From Amorphus orientalis (GTDB taxonomy: Bacteria; Pseudomonadota; Alphaproteobacteria; Rhizobiales; Amorphaceae): 64,000 bases of DNA. Shown here in pieces: positions 17,432-26,638 of this stretch. The number at the start of each line of letters is the position of its first letter. Position 1 is the first letter of the stretch. The position numbers and the translations under genes are program-made. The DNA is taken from assembly GCF_030814015.1 (NCBI RefSeq), contig NZ_JAUSUL010000002.1, positions 1,116,001-1,180,000 of the forward strand, in the 5' to 3' direction. Under the pieces are notes generated by a model, which saw only the letters and a program-made list of their open reading frames with translations, was not told where the DNA came from and did not search any database.

Positions 17432-20400
17432 ATGACCGAGACGACCACCGCGCAGCCCGAGGCGCGCGACTATTCCGATACCCTCTATCTGCCGAAGACC
17501 GATTTCCCGATGCGGGCCGGGCTGCCGAAGAAGGAGCCCGAGCTTCTCGCCCGCTGGAGCGAGATGGGCCTCTATCGCCGCCTGCGCGAGACGTCAAAGG
17601 GCCGGACGCAGTTCGTGCTGCACGACGGTCCGCCCTACGCGAACGGCAACCTCCACATCGGCCACGCCCTCAACAAGATCCTGAAGGACGTCGTCACCCG
17701 CTCTCACCAGATGCTGGGCTACGATTCCAACTACGTGCCCGGCTGGGACTGTCATGGCCTGCCGATCGAGTGGAAGATCGAGGAGACCTACCGCGCCAAG
17801 GGCCTCGACAAGGACAAGGTCCCGGTCATCGAGTTCCGCCAGGAATGCCGCCAGTTCGCCGAGCACTGGGTCGGCGTTCAGACCGAGGAGTTCCGCCGCT
17901 TCGGCGTGGAGGGCGACTTCGCGCAGCCGTACCTCACCATGAGCTTCGACGCGGAGGCGCAGATCGCCCGCGAACTGATGAAGTTCGCAACGTCCGGTCA
18001 GCTCTATCGCGGCTCCAAGCCGGTGATGTGGTCGGTGGTGGAGAAGACCGCGCTGGCCGAAGCCGAGGTCGAGTACGCCGAACACCAGTCGGACACGATC
18101 TGGGTGAAGTTTCCGGTGCGGACTGCCCAAGCCCAGGAAAATGTGATCAACATTTTCCATGATCCCGAACACGCCTCGGAGGAAAATGAAAACGCGGGTT
18201 CTTTGGCCGACGCCTTCGTCCTGATCTGGACGACCACTCCGTGGACCATCCCCGGCAACCGGGCGATCAGCTACTCCGACCGCATCGCCTACGGTCTCTA
18301 CCGCGTCACCTCGGCGGAGAACGATTTCGGGCCGCAGGCCGGCGAGAAGCTGATCCTCGCCGACGCCCTGGCAGGCGAATGCTTCGAGAAGGCCAAGCTC
18401 GGCTTCGAGCGCCTGCGCGATGTCGGCGCCGACGAGCTTTCTCCGCTCACGTGCTGGCACCCCCTCAAGGGGCTCGGCGGCGGGTATGAGTTCGCCGTCC
18501 CGCTCCTGCCCGGTGACCACGTCACCGACGACGCCGGCACCGGCTTCGTGCACACGGCCCCCGGCCACGGCACCGACGACTTCGAGGTCTGGATGGACCA
18601 CCGCCGGGACCTCGAGGCCCGCGGCATCGACACCACCATCCCCTACACGGTCGAAGGCGACGGCACCTACACCCGCGAAGCGCCCGGCTTCGAGGGCAAG
18701 GCGGTGATCACCTCCGAAGGCAAGACCGGCGACGCCAACAAGGCCGTCATCGAGGCGCTCATCGCCGCGGAACGGCTGTTCGCACGCGGCCGGCTGAAGC
18801 ACCAGTACCCGCACTCCTGGCGTTCCAAGAAGCCGGTCATCTTCCGCAACACGCCCCAGTGGTTCGTCCACATGGACCGGGATCTCGGCGGATACGGCCT
18901 GCCCGAGGGAACTTCGCCCGCCGGCGAGGACACCCTGCGCTCCCGTGCCCTCGCGGCCATCGACCAGACCCGCTTCGTGCCCGCCGCCGGCAAGAACCGG
19001 TTGCGCGGCATGATCGAGAACCGGCCCGACTGGGTGCTGTCGCGCCAGCGCGCCTGGGGCGTGCCGATCTGCGTATTCCGGCACGAGGACGGCCGGCTGG
19101 CGCCGGGGCCGGAGTTTTCGCATTCGCAGACGCTTGTCGGCCGCATCGCCGAGGCGTTCGAGGCGGAGGGCGCCGACGCCTGGTTCGCCGAGGACGCCAA
19201 GGCCCGGTTCCTGGGCGATCTCGTCAACGACCTCGATCGCTGGCAGCAGGTCACCGACATCCTGGACGTCTGGTTCGATTCCGGCTCGACCCATGCCTTC
19301 GTGCTGGAGAAGCGGCCCGACCTGAAATGGCCCGCCGACGTCTATCTGGAGGGCTCCGACCAGCACCGCGGCTGGTTCCACTCCTCGCTGCTGGAATCGT
19401 GCGGCACCCGGGGCCGCGCCCCCTATGACACCGTCATCACCCATGGCTTCACCATGGCCGAGGACGGTCGCAAGATGTCGAAGTCGCTCGGCAACAACGT
19501 CGCCCCCCAGGACATCATCGCCCAGTCCGGCGCGGATATCCTGCGGCTGTGGGTGATGACCTGCGACTACGCCGACGATCAGCGCATCGGCAAGGAGATC
19601 CTCAAGGGCACCTCCGACACCTATCGCAAGCTGCGCAACACGATCCGCTGGATGCTCGGAACGCTGGCCCATGCCGACGGCGCTACGGTTGCGCTGACCG
19701 ACATGCCGGAGCTGGAGCGGCTGATGCTGCACCGGCTTGTGGAACTCGACCGGCTGGTCCGCCAGGGCTACCGCGACTACGACTACAAGAAGGTCGCGCA
19801 CGCGCTGGTGAACTTCGCCACCGTCGACCTGTCGGCGTTCTATTTCGACATCCGCAAGGACGCGCTCTACTGCGACCCGGCCTCCTCAACCCGGCGCAAG
19901 GCCGCGCTGCAGGTGATCGACATCATCTTCGAGGCCCTGACCCGCTGGCTCGCCCCGATGCTGCCCTTCACGATGGAAGAGTCGCATCTGGCCCGCCATG
20001 GAGACGAGGCCGACCGCTCCATCCACCTGGAGCTTTTCCCCGAGATCGATCCGACCTGGGAAATCCCGCAGCTCGCGGAGAAGTGGGCGAAGGTGCGGGA
20101 GGTCCGGCGCGTGGTGCTCGGTGCCATCGAGGTCGAACGGCGCGAGAAGCGTATCCGCGGCTCGCTGGAGGCCCACGTCACCGTGCACGTGACCAACCCG
20201 GCTCTCTATCAGGCGGTCGCCGACGTCGATCTGGCGGACGTGTCGATCACCAGCCAGGCCACCCTCACCCACGAGGAGGCCCCGGCCGAGGCGTTCCGTC
20301 TCGACGACACGCCGGGCGTCGCCGTGATCGTGACCCATGCGGAAGGTCAGCGGTGCGCGCGCTCCTGGAAGGTCCTGCCGGAGGTCGGCAGCGACCCGGA

Positions 20401-20470
20401 CTATCCCGACCTGTCGCTGCGCGACGCCGAAGCGATGCGGGAGTTCGAAGCCAAGAGCGGGCACGCCTGA
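17432..20470 (+). CDS. ileS: Isoleucyl-tRNA synthetase
   Basis: 1012 aa class I aminoacyl-tRNA synthetase. HIGH is at 75-78 ([13 protein letters not shown]) and KMSKS at about 681-685 ([11 protein letters not shown]). The editing-domain segments [16 protein letters not shown]-type and [15 protein letters not shown] are present. There is an unusual insertion at about residues 230-258, between FPVRTAQ and [10 protein letters not shown], encoded by an AT-rich stretch with an inverted repeat (see the repeat entry). It begins the ileS-lspA-lipoprotein-M16 cluster common in alphaproteobacteria, and its stop shares one base with the lspA start. Confidence 0.97.
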   Translation: MTETTTAQPEARDYSDTLYLPKTDFPMRAGLPKKEPELLARWSEMGLYRRLRETSKGRTQFVLHDGPPYANGNLHIGHALNKILKDVVTRSHQMLGYDSNYVPGWDCHGLPIEWKIEETYRAKGLDKDKVPVIEFRQECRQFAEHWVGVQTEEFRRFGVEGDFAQPYLTMSFDAEAQIARELMKFATSGQLYRGSKPVMWSVVEKTALAEAEVEYAEHQSDTIWVKFPVRTAQAQENVINIFHDPEHASEENENAGSLADAFVLIWTTTPWTIPGNRAISYSDRIAYGLYRVTSAENDFGPQAGEKLILADALAGECFEKAKLGFERLRDVGADELSPLTCWHPLKGLGGGYEFAVPLLPGDHVTDDAGTGFVHTAPGHGTDDFEVWMDHRRDLEARGIDTTIPYTVEGDGTYTREAPGFEGKAVITSEGKTGDANKAVIEALIAAERLFARGRLKHQYPHSWRSKKPVIFRNTPQWFVHMDRDLGGYGLPEGTSPAGEDTLRSRALAAIDQTRFVPAAGKNRLRGMIENRPDWVLSRQRAWGVPICVFRHEDGRLAPGPEFSHSQTLVGRIAEAFEAEGADAWFAEDAKARFLGDLVNDLDRWQQVTDILDVWFDSGSTHAFVLEKRPDLKWPADVYLEGSDQHRGWFHSSLLESCGTRGRAPYDTVITHGFTMAEDGRKMSKSLGNNVAPQDIIAQSGADILRLWVMTCDYADDQRIGKEILKGTSDTYRKLRNTIRWMLGTLAHADGATVALTDMPELERLMLHRLVELDRLVRQGYRDYDYKKVAHALVNFATVDLSAFYFDIRKDALYCDPASSTRRKAALQVIDIIFEALTRWLAPMLPFTMEESHLARHGDEADRSIHLELFPEIDPTWEIPQLAEKWAKVREVRRVVLGAIEVERREKRIRGSLEAHVTVHVTNPALYQAVADVDLADVSITSQATLTHEEAPAEAFRLDDTPGVAVIVTHAEGQRCARSWKVLPEVGSDPDYPDLSLRDAEAMREFEAKSGHA
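18136..18188. repeat. Inverted repeat inside ileS
   Basis: Arms GGAAAATGT (18136-18144) and ACATTTTCC (18150-18158) are perfectly complementary around GATCA, and the first eight bases recur directly at 18181-18188. The stretch is much richer in A and T than the rest of ileS, stays in frame, and encodes an extra, polar, poorly conserved-looking segment in the editing-domain region. It resembles a small palindromic element inserted into a coding gene, but chance and drift in a tolerant loop are possible. Confidence 0.45.
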
Positions 20471-21000
20471 TGAGCGGAGAGCCCGTATCCCAACGCCCGC
20501 TCTGGCGTTACGGCTTCCTGGTCGCAGCCATCGTGCTCGTGGTCGATCAGGCGGTGAAGCTGTGGCTTCTCCGCGTGGTCGACATCGCCGCCACGGGGCC
20601 GATCCGGGTCACCTCGTTCATGGATCTGGTCCTGGTCTGGAACCAGGGCATCAGCTACGGAATGTTCCAGCAGGAGACCGAGCTCGGCCGCTGGCTGCTG
20701 GTCGTCTTCACGCTGATCATCGTCGCGTTCCTGTGCTACTGGCTCGCCACAGCACGGGACCGCTGGATTGCAACCAGCCTCGCCCTGATCGTCGGCGGCG
20801 CGGTCGGAAACATCATCGACCGGATCGCCTACGGGGCGGTCGCCGACTTCGTCCACCTTTATGCGGGCTCGTTCTCCTGGTACGTTTTCAACGTTGCCGA
20901 CGCGACGATCGCGTTCGGCGTGATCGGACTGTTGATCGATGCGGTGTTGCGTCGTCGCAATAATGCCGCAATGAACACGTCCGGTGGGTCCCAACGCTGA
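20470..21000 (+). CDS. lspA: Lipoprotein signal peptidase (signal peptidase II)
   Basis: 176 aa with four membrane helices; removes the signal peptide of prolipoproteins. Conserved family blocks are VVDQAVKLW, VWNQGISYGMF, VGGAVGNIIDRIAYGAVADFV and FNVADATIAFGV, with the conserved aspartates at 117, 126 and 144. The start is ATG 20470 in TGATG, sharing a base with the ileS stop. The next gene encodes a lipoprotein that would be one of its substrates. Confidence 0.96.
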   Translation: MSGEPVSQRPLWRYGFLVAAIVLVVDQAVKLWLLRVVDIAATGPIRVTSFMDLVLVWNQGISYGMFQQETELGRWLLVVFTLIIVAFLCYWLATARDRWIATSLALIVGGAVGNIIDRIAYGAVADFVHLYAGSFSWYVFNVADATIAFGVIGLLIDAVLRRRNNAAMNTSGGSQR

Positions 21001-21092
21001 GAATCGTTGCGTATTGTCAGGAGCCGGCCGGTGCGCTCGACACGCTGGCGGATCCGACGGTCGCCCGCAGGAACAATCGAAGGCTAGCCGAC

Positions 21093-21815
21093 GTGGCAAA
21101 AAGTTCGCGCTCTCTTTCGGTCGCAGGCCGGATCGCCGCTCTCGCGGTCGCCGCCGGCACGCTGGCGGCCTGCAACACGAGCCACAACTATTTCTACGAA
21201 GAGAAGCCTCCGCAGGCCGACCAGAGCGTCGGTCTTCTGGGCGCGATGCTGGAATCGACCGGCGTCGTCCAGCGGGAGCAGACGCCGATCGAGTACACCG
21301 CGCGCTCCCCGATCGCGGTGCCGCCCACCACGGAGCTGCCCGAGCCGCAGCCGGAAGGCGGCGCGGCGCTGGCCAGCGCCGATTGGCCGAACGACCCCGA
21401 TGCGAACAAGGCCAAGGCGATTGCCGCCAACGGAGGCGTCTATGACGATCCGCTCGACGGTGCGCGCCTGTCACCGGAGCAGATCCAGGCCGGGCGCGTC
21501 GCGGGCGGCATGCCCGGTCAGAAGCTCGAGGATCCGAAGTATCTGAAGCGCGATTCCGGCGACCGCCGGCTGACGCCTGCGGAGATGAAGCAGGGCTTCG
21601 AAAGCCCGGACGGCAAGGGCTCGGGACGCGTGCTGACGGCAGACGGCTCCGCCCAGCCGCGGCAGTACCTGATCCAGCCGCCGGACGAGTATCGCCAGCC
21701 CGCCGACACTGCGCCGCTCCCCGACCAGGGCGACATCGAAGACAGCGACTGGTTCAAGAACCAGCTCTACGGGCGCAAAGAGAACCGCAATCCGGTTTAC
21801 GACAACGTGAACTGA
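21093..21815 (+). CDS. DUF3035-type lipoprotein
   Basis: 240 aa from a GTG start (GTG GCA AAA). It has a lipoprotein signal ending LAACNTS with the acylated cysteine at residue 27. The rest is hydrophilic and Pro/Asp-rich and probably largely disordered, ending in SDWFKNQLYGRKENRNPVYDNVN. This fits the DUF3035 lipoproteins usually encoded between lspA and an M16 peptidase in alphaproteobacteria; no function is established. A strong terminator follows directly. Confidence 0.8.
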   Translation: MAKSSRSLSVAGRIAALAVAAGTLAACNTSHNYFYEEKPPQADQSVGLLGAMLESTGVVQREQTPIEYTARSPIAVPPTTELPEPQPEGGAALASADWPNDPDANKAKAIAANGGVYDDPLDGARLSPEQIQAGRVAGGMPGQKLEDPKYLKRDSGDRRLTPAEMKQGFESPDGKGSGRVLTADGSAQPRQYLIQPPDEYRQPADTAPLPDQGDIEDSDWFKNQLYGRKENRNPVYDNVN

Positions 21816-21821
21816 TCCGGC

Positions 21822-21861
21822 AGGCCGGTTCGGCGTCAAGCTCCGGACCGGCCTTCTCTTT
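21822..21861 (+). terminator. Intrinsic terminator after ileS-lspA-DUF3035
   Basis: A 12-base stem with one G-U pair (21822-21833 with 21843-21854) and a 9-base loop is followed by TTCTCTTTA. It begins 7 bases past the lipoprotein stop, so the ileS-lspA-lipoprotein transcript ends here and the M16 pair has its own promoter. Confidence 0.85.
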
Positions 21862-21862
21862 A

Positions 21863-22209
21863 CCCAACGGTTTCGATTTTTCCTGAGAACACAGATGGTT
21901 CCGGCCAATACCAATGGCCGGTTCCCGAGCCCTCACGCGCGCTTTCGCCCACGCGAAGATTACGGATAGTTCAGTGGTCGAGCGGGCGGCGGGACCTATA
22001 GTTTTCCACGGTCGCCCTCGCCTCCCCGCTTCCGCGATCCCACATGTCGGACAGCGGGCGCGAGCCCGGGCAACCACCGCATTTCTCGCTCCGGGCATCC
22101 GGATGCCGAAAGCGGACCAGTCAGTGCGTTGAGCAGCCATCCTCGCCCCGCCCGAACGCGGTTCGAAAGGATCAGGCTGCAGGACATGTCATCAGAGGAA
22201 GACCCGCGA
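21863..22209. other. Intergenic region upstream of the M16 peptidase pair
   Basis: About 350 bases between the terminator and the first M16 gene. Open frames cross it on both strands but lack family similarity or a plausible ribosome-binding site. It should hold the promoter of the peptidase pair; I cannot single out a convincing -35/-10 pair. AGAGGAAG lies just before the ATG at 22210. Confidence 0.5.
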
Positions 22210-23583
22210 ATGAAGGCTCCCATTGCCCTGAGCACGGTCGCCGCCCTCCTGTTCGCCGCGGCGCCCGTCGCTCAAGCAGAGACCAGTTTCGCCGACCTGG
22301 AAATCGCGCCGAACGCGTCCAGCTTCAGCCTCGACAACGGCATGGAGGTCGTGGTGATCCCGGATCATCGCGCCCCCGTCGTCACCCACATGGTCTGGTA
22401 CAGGACCGGCGCCGCCGACGAAGGACCCGGCGAATCGGGCGTCGCCCATTTCCTCGAACACCTGATGTTCAAGGGCACCGAGGCGCATCCCGACGGCTTT
22501 TCCGACGTGGTCACCGCGCTGGGCGGTCAGGAGAACGCCTTCACCTCCCAGGACTACACCGCCTACTATCAGCAGATCGCGAAAGAGCATCTCGGCCGGA
22601 TGATGACGTTCGAGGCCGACCGGATGGCGAACCTCGCCCTGGACGAGGACGAGGTAGCCCGCGAACTCGACGTGGTCCTGGAGGAGCGCCGCATGCGCGT
22701 CGACACCAACCCGTCGGCGATCCTCGGCGAATCCTTCGATGCCACCCTGCACGTCAACAGCCCCTACGCCGACCCCATCATCGGTTGGCCGGACGAGGTT
22801 TCCGCGCTGAGCCGGGAGGCGGCGATCTCCTACTACGACCGCTTCTACACGCCCGAGAACGCCATCCTCGTGGTGGCCGGCGACGTGACCGTCGACGAGG
22901 TGCGCGCGCTTGCCGAAGACACCTACGGACAGCTGGAAAGCCGGGTCGATCTCGCGCCGCGCACGCGGTCCCAGACACCGGACCTGACTTCGCTCCGCAC
23001 GGTGCGCTATGCCGACCCCCGCGTCGGCCAGCCCTCTCTGCGGCGCGGCTGGGTGGTCCCGAGCTACGCAACGGCCGAGCCCGGCGAAGCCGAGGCCATC
23101 GACGTGCTGGCCCAGGTGCTGGGCGGCGGGTCCACCAGCCGGCTTTATGACGAGCTGGTGCGCGACGGTGGCCCGGCGACCTCGGTCGCGGCCTGGTACC
23201 AGTCGTCAGCCGTCGATCCGGACACGTTCGGTGTCTACGCGGTGCCGCGGGACGGTGTGAGCTTCGATGCGCTGGAGACCGCCATCGAGGCATCGATCAC
23301 CGACGTCGCCGAGAACGGCATCAGCGAAGAAGAGCTGGAACGGGCCAAACGCTCGCTCGTCGCAGACGCCCTCTTCGCCCAGGACAGCCAGCAGCGTCTG
23401 GCGCGCATCTTCGGCCTGGCGCTCGCGACCGGTCAGACGGTCGAGGACGTTCAGGAATGGCCCGCCCGCATTGGCGCGGTGACGGCCGAGGACGTTCAGA
23501 AGGCCGCGCAGACTCATCTGCCGCTCGATGCCGGCGTGATCGGCTACCTGGAGAAGGCCGAGGCGCCGGGCAAGGACTCCTGA
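22210..23583 (+). CDS. Periplasmic M16 zinc peptidase, catalytic member of a pair
   Basis: 457 aa with a signal peptide ending near residue 23 (AAPVAQA). The zinc motif HFLEH is at 80-84, with VVLEERRMR carrying the third ligand, and the second half-domain QVLGGGSTSRLYDELV is present. The frame is open upstream to 22129, but ATG 22210 is preceded by AGAGGAAG and gives the signal peptide. It is paired with the next gene, which lacks the zinc motif; such pairs form heterodimers. Its substrate in the envelope is unknown. Confidence 0.94.
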   Translation: MKAPIALSTVAALLFAAAPVAQAETSFADLEIAPNASSFSLDNGMEVVVIPDHRAPVVTHMVWYRTGAADEGPGESGVAHFLEHLMFKGTEAHPDGFSDVVTALGGQENAFTSQDYTAYYQQIAKEHLGRMMTFEADRMANLALDEDEVARELDVVLEERRMRVDTNPSAILGESFDATLHVNSPYADPIIGWPDEVSALSREAAISYYDRFYTPENAILVVAGDVTVDEVRALAEDTYGQLESRVDLAPRTRSQTPDLTSLRTVRYADPRVGQPSLRRGWVVPSYATAEPGEAEAIDVLAQVLGGGSTSRLYDELVRDGGPATSVAAWYQSSAVDPDTFGVYAVPRDGVSFDALETAIEASITDVAENGISEEELERAKRSLVADALFAQDSQQRLARIFGLALATGQTVEDVQEWPARIGAVTAEDVQKAAQTHLPLDAGVIGYLEKAEAPGKDS

Positions 23584-23677
23584 GCCCGTCGCCACCCCGT
23601 CGTCCATTCATTCTGCCAGACAACCCGGCCGCCGGATCGGCGCAAATCGTGGATCCGGCCGGAACAGGAGACTTCCC

Positions 23678-25012
23678 ATGCTGAGCGGATTTTCCGATCG
23701 CATCCGCAGTTGCCTCCTGGCAACTGGATTCACCCTGGCCGCAAGCCTTGGTGCGGCCTCATCCTCCGCGGCCCTGACCATCGAGCCCGTCACCAGCCCG
23801 GGCGGCATCACCGCCTGGCTCGTCGAAGACGACACCGTACCGGTGGTGGTGATGAAGTTCGCGTTCGAGGGTGCGGGCGCCGTGCAGGACCCGGAGGACA
23901 AGCCGGGCGTCGCCAACCTGCTGTCCACGCTGCTTGACGAAGGCGCGGGTCCCTATGATTCCGAGGCTTTCCAGACCGAACTCCAGGACCGGTCGGTGCG
24001 GCTCTCCTTCGATTCCAGCCGCGACAGCTTCTATGGCGATCTGGAGATGCTCGCCGACGACCCCGGCCAGGGGATCGAGCTGCTGCGGCTGGCACTCACC
24101 GAGCCCCACTTCGACGCCGAGCCGATCGAGCGCATGCGCGCCCAGATCATCTCGGGCATTCGCCGCGACCAGCGCGATCCGTCTGCCGTTGCGAGTGACG
24201 TCTGGTCGCGCACCGCCTACCCGGACCACCCCTACGGGCGCCCCAGCGAAGGCACCGAGGAGAGCGTCGCAGCGATCGAGAAGTCCGACCTCGAAGCCTT
24301 CAAGACCGCCGGCTTCGCCCGCGACAACCTGCATGTGGTCGTCGTCGGCGCGATCGATGCGGAGACCCTGAAGCCGCTTCTCGACGACGCCTTCGGCGAT
24401 CTTCCCGAGACGGCAGACCTCAAGCCGGTGGCGGACGTCATGCCGGTCACCGGCCAGACCGTGACCGAGACGATGGACGTCCCGCAGACCGCGGTTCGCT
24501 TCGGAGGTCCGGGTCTGGCCCGCTCCGATCCGGAGTTCATCCCGGCGTTCGTGATGAACCACATCCTCGGCGGCGGGACGTTCTCCTCGCGCCTGTTCGA
24601 GGAAATCCGGGAAAAGCGCGGCCTTGCCTACAGCGTCTACACCTACCTGGCGCCGCTGGACCACACCGCCATCTTCGGCGGCGGCACGGCCACCCGGGCC
24701 GACCGGGTCGACGAGACCGTCCGTATCATCCGGGAGGAGATCGCGCGGATGGCGGAGGAAGGCCCGACCGAGGAGGAACTGTCGGAAGCGAAGGCGTACC
24801 TCACCGGCGCATATCCGCTGCGGTTCGATTCCTCCAACGGCATCGCCAGCCAGCTGCTCTCCATCCAGATGGAGGACCTGGGCATGAACTACGTGGACGA
24901 GCGCAACGGACTGATCGAGGCGGTGACCATCGAGGATGTGCGCCAGGCCGCGGAGCGGGTGCTCGGCGGCGATGCCCCGACCATCGTTACGGTGGGCCCG
25001 TCCGGCGCCTGA
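23678..25012 (+). CDS. Periplasmic M16 peptidase-like protein without zinc motif
   Basis: 444 aa with a signal peptide (CLLATGFTLAASLGAASSSAA). The overall M16 fold is clear (ILGGGTFSSRLFEEIREKRGLAYSVYTY in the second half). At the place of HxxEH it has NLLST (80-84, in GVANLLSTLLDEGAG), so it cannot bind zinc in the usual way. It is the expected non-catalytic, substrate-binding partner of the peptidase encoded 94 bases upstream. A terminator follows 54 bases after the stop. Confidence 0.93.
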   Translation: MLSGFSDRIRSCLLATGFTLAASLGAASSSAALTIEPVTSPGGITAWLVEDDTVPVVVMKFAFEGAGAVQDPEDKPGVANLLSTLLDEGAGPYDSEAFQTELQDRSVRLSFDSSRDSFYGDLEMLADDPGQGIELLRLALTEPHFDAEPIERMRAQIISGIRRDQRDPSAVASDVWSRTAYPDHPYGRPSEGTEESVAAIEKSDLEAFKTAGFARDNLHVVVVGAIDAETLKPLLDDAFGDLPETADLKPVADVMPVTGQTVTETMDVPQTAVRFGGPGLARSDPEFIPAFVMNHILGGGTFSSRLFEEIREKRGLAYSVYTYLAPLDHTAIFGGGTATRADRVDETVRIIREEIARMAEEGPTEEELSEAKAYLTGAYPLRFDSSNGIASQLLSIQMEDLGMNYVDERNGLIEAVTIEDVRQAAERVLGGDAPTIVTVGPSGA

Positions 25013-25066
25013 ACCGGACCAAGGCCGTACCACGGCCGCGATCCGCGACAGCCTTGAAACGTCCGA

Positions 25067-25100
25067 CGACCGGTGCCTTTGGGCACCGGTCGTTGTGTTT
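25067..25100 (+). terminator. Intrinsic terminator after the M16 pair
   Basis: A perfect 11-base stem (25067-25077 with 25082-25092) with loop TTTG, followed by TTGTGTTT. It ends the M16 transcript about 120 bases before the SDR gene. Confidence 0.88.
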
Positions 25101-25220
25101 GAGGTTCCCCGGACCGGCTCCGCCCTGCTTTCCGGCAACGTCACGGATCGACATCGGCGGTTTCGCCGCGCACTCTGCCGCACGCGGCCGATCGGAAGTG
25201 CCGCAGCCAAGGAGGATGCC

Positions 25221-25913
25221 ATGTCCAAGCCCGCAGCCCTGATCGCCGGCGCCGGTGTCGGCTTCTCCGGCTCGGTTGCGCGAAAACTCGCCGCGCAAGG
25301 CTACGACGTCGCGCTGGCGTCGCGATCCGTCGAGAAGACCGAAACGCTTGCCGAGGAAATCGGAGCGAAGCGCTACGCCTGCGACGTTCAAGACAGCTCG
25401 GATGTCGCCCGGCTCTTCACCGAGCTCGACCGGGATCTCGGTCCGCTGTCTTTCGCCATGTTCAATCCTTCGGCCCGCGCCCGCGGCGACTTTCTCGACC
25501 TGGACCACGCGGACGTGCGCAACGCGCTGCTCGTCACGGCCTATGGCGGGTTCCTGGTGGCTCAGGAAGCCGCCCGCCGGATGGTGCCGCAGGGAAAGGG
25601 CGCGATCCTTCTCACCGGCGCCTCGGCGAGCGTGAAGGGGTTCGCCAAATCGGCGCCGTTCGCGATGGGCAAGTTCGCGCTGCGGGGGATGGCCCAGTCG
25701 ATGGCCAGAGAACTGCACCCGAAGGGCGTCCACGTGCTGCATGTGGTCATCGACGGGGCCATCCGGAATCCGGGACGCACGGAGCCGGCCGATGCGCCGG
25801 ACTCCATGCTCGATCCCGACGCCATCGCCGACAGCTGCCTGGCGCTCCTGGACCAGCCGCGCAGCGCCTGGACTTGGGAGCTCGAGGTGCGCCCGTGGGT
25901 GGAGCGCTTCTGA
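25221..25913 (+). CDS. Atypical short-chain dehydrogenase/reductase-like protein
   Basis: 230 aa with a Rossmann fold of the SDR family, started at ATG 25221 behind an ideal AAGGAGG. Two signatures are altered. The glycine motif reads AGAGVGFS (9-16), with Ser for the last Gly. The active-site YxxxK reads FAMGK (147-151), with Phe in place of the catalytic Tyr; the Lys and the upstream serines (LTGASAS) are kept. It may bind a nucleotide without classical dehydrogenase chemistry, or use another proton donor. It is convergent with the DUF427 gene. Confidence 0.85.
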   Translation: MSKPAALIAGAGVGFSGSVARKLAAQGYDVALASRSVEKTETLAEEIGAKRYACDVQDSSDVARLFTELDRDLGPLSFAMFNPSARARGDFLDLDHADVRNALLVTAYGGFLVAQEAARRMVPQGKGAILLTGASASVKGFAKSAPFAMGKFALRGMAQSMARELHPKGVHVLHVVIDGAIRNPGRTEPADAPDSMLDPDAIADSCLALLDQPRSAWTWELEVRPWVERF

Positions 25914-25968
25914 CGCCGCTCCTGCCTAGAAGATACGCGGACAGAGACGGCCGCCGAGGCCGCGGACC

Positions 25969-26343
25969 TCAGTCCGATCCGGCAACAGGCGACGCCTTGA
26001 CCGACACCTTCTTCGGATAGAAGGCCACGTGATCCTTGATCTCCGCAACGCCGGGCAGCGGCTCGACATATGTCCAGACGGCGTTCTCGGCGCGGTCGCC
26101 GCCTGCATCCACCGACCAGTAGCTGGCGTCGCCCTTGTACGGGCAATGGGTCGAATGGTCGGTGGGGTCGAGAAAGTTCATTGCGACATCGGCCTTGGGC
26201 ACATAGAACACGACCGGATAGTCCGCTTCGTGCATGGCCAGAGCGCGGGAGGTATCGGCGATCACGGTGTTGCCGTGGCTCACAACCACCCGCCCCTCGA
26301 ACGGCGCGATATCGATGGAATGGTCCTGGTTCGCCTGGGACAT
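25969..26343 (-). CDS. DUF427 domain protein
   Basis: 124 aa, started at the ATG at 26343, which has AAGGAGG upstream; the frame extends to 26505 without support. The sequence VVVSHGNTVIADTSRALAMHEADYPVVFYVPKADV, then STHCPYKGDASYWSV, is the DUF427 pattern. The family is a small beta-fold found across bacteria and fungi with no established function. It is likely monocistronic. Confidence 0.88.
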   Translation of the reverse strand: MSQANQDHSIDIAPFEGRVVVSHGNTVIADTSRALAMHEADYPVVFYVPKADVAMNFLDPTDHSTHCPYKGDASYWSVDAGGDRAENAVWTYVEPLPGVAEIKDHVAFYPKKVSVKASPVAGSD

Positions 26344-26443
26344 GATGCACTCCCTCCTTCCAACTGACAGGGACGTAAGTGCTCTTCGCCGGCAGACAAC
26401 GGTTTCGCGCGGCAAGGGTTCGCCCTGCCGCGTCGAGATTGTC

Positions 26444-26638
26444 TCAGCTCTGCCGCCGGTCGTCGCTCGTCTCGTCGCCGGGATCGCCGTCGCGGCCCAG
26501 ATCATCGTCGGTGAGAATGCGCCACTTGGCGCCTTCCAGATCGTCGTACTGGCCGCTGCGCAGCGACCAGAGGAAGGCCGCGAGACCGATGAGCCCGAGG
26601 AAGAGCGCAGCCGGAACGAGGATGAGGAGGATGTTCAT
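26444..26638 (-). CDS. ccoS: cbb3-type cytochrome oxidase assembly protein CcoS
   Basis: 64 aa: one N-terminal membrane helix (residues 2-26), then the family-specific SGQYDDLEGAKWRILTDDD. CcoS is needed for putting haem and copper into cbb3 oxidase. The ATG at 26638 overlaps the ccoI stop by 4 bases, which fixes the start within a longer open frame. It is the last gene of ccoGHIS. Confidence 0.93.
   Translation of the reverse strand: MNILLILVPAALFLGLIGLAAFLWSLRSGQYDDLEGAKWRILTDDDLGRDGDPGDETSDDRRQS

Noticed and set aside
17594-19801. A minus-strand open frame of about 735 codons opposite ileS
   Set aside because: A shadow of ileS, with no family resemblance and no ribosome-binding site.
24079-24993. 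Idea that the second exported M16 protein is a pseudogene because it lacks HxxEH
   Set aside because: The frame is full length with a signal peptide and the second-domain motifs intact; non-catalytic partners are normal in M16 pairs.
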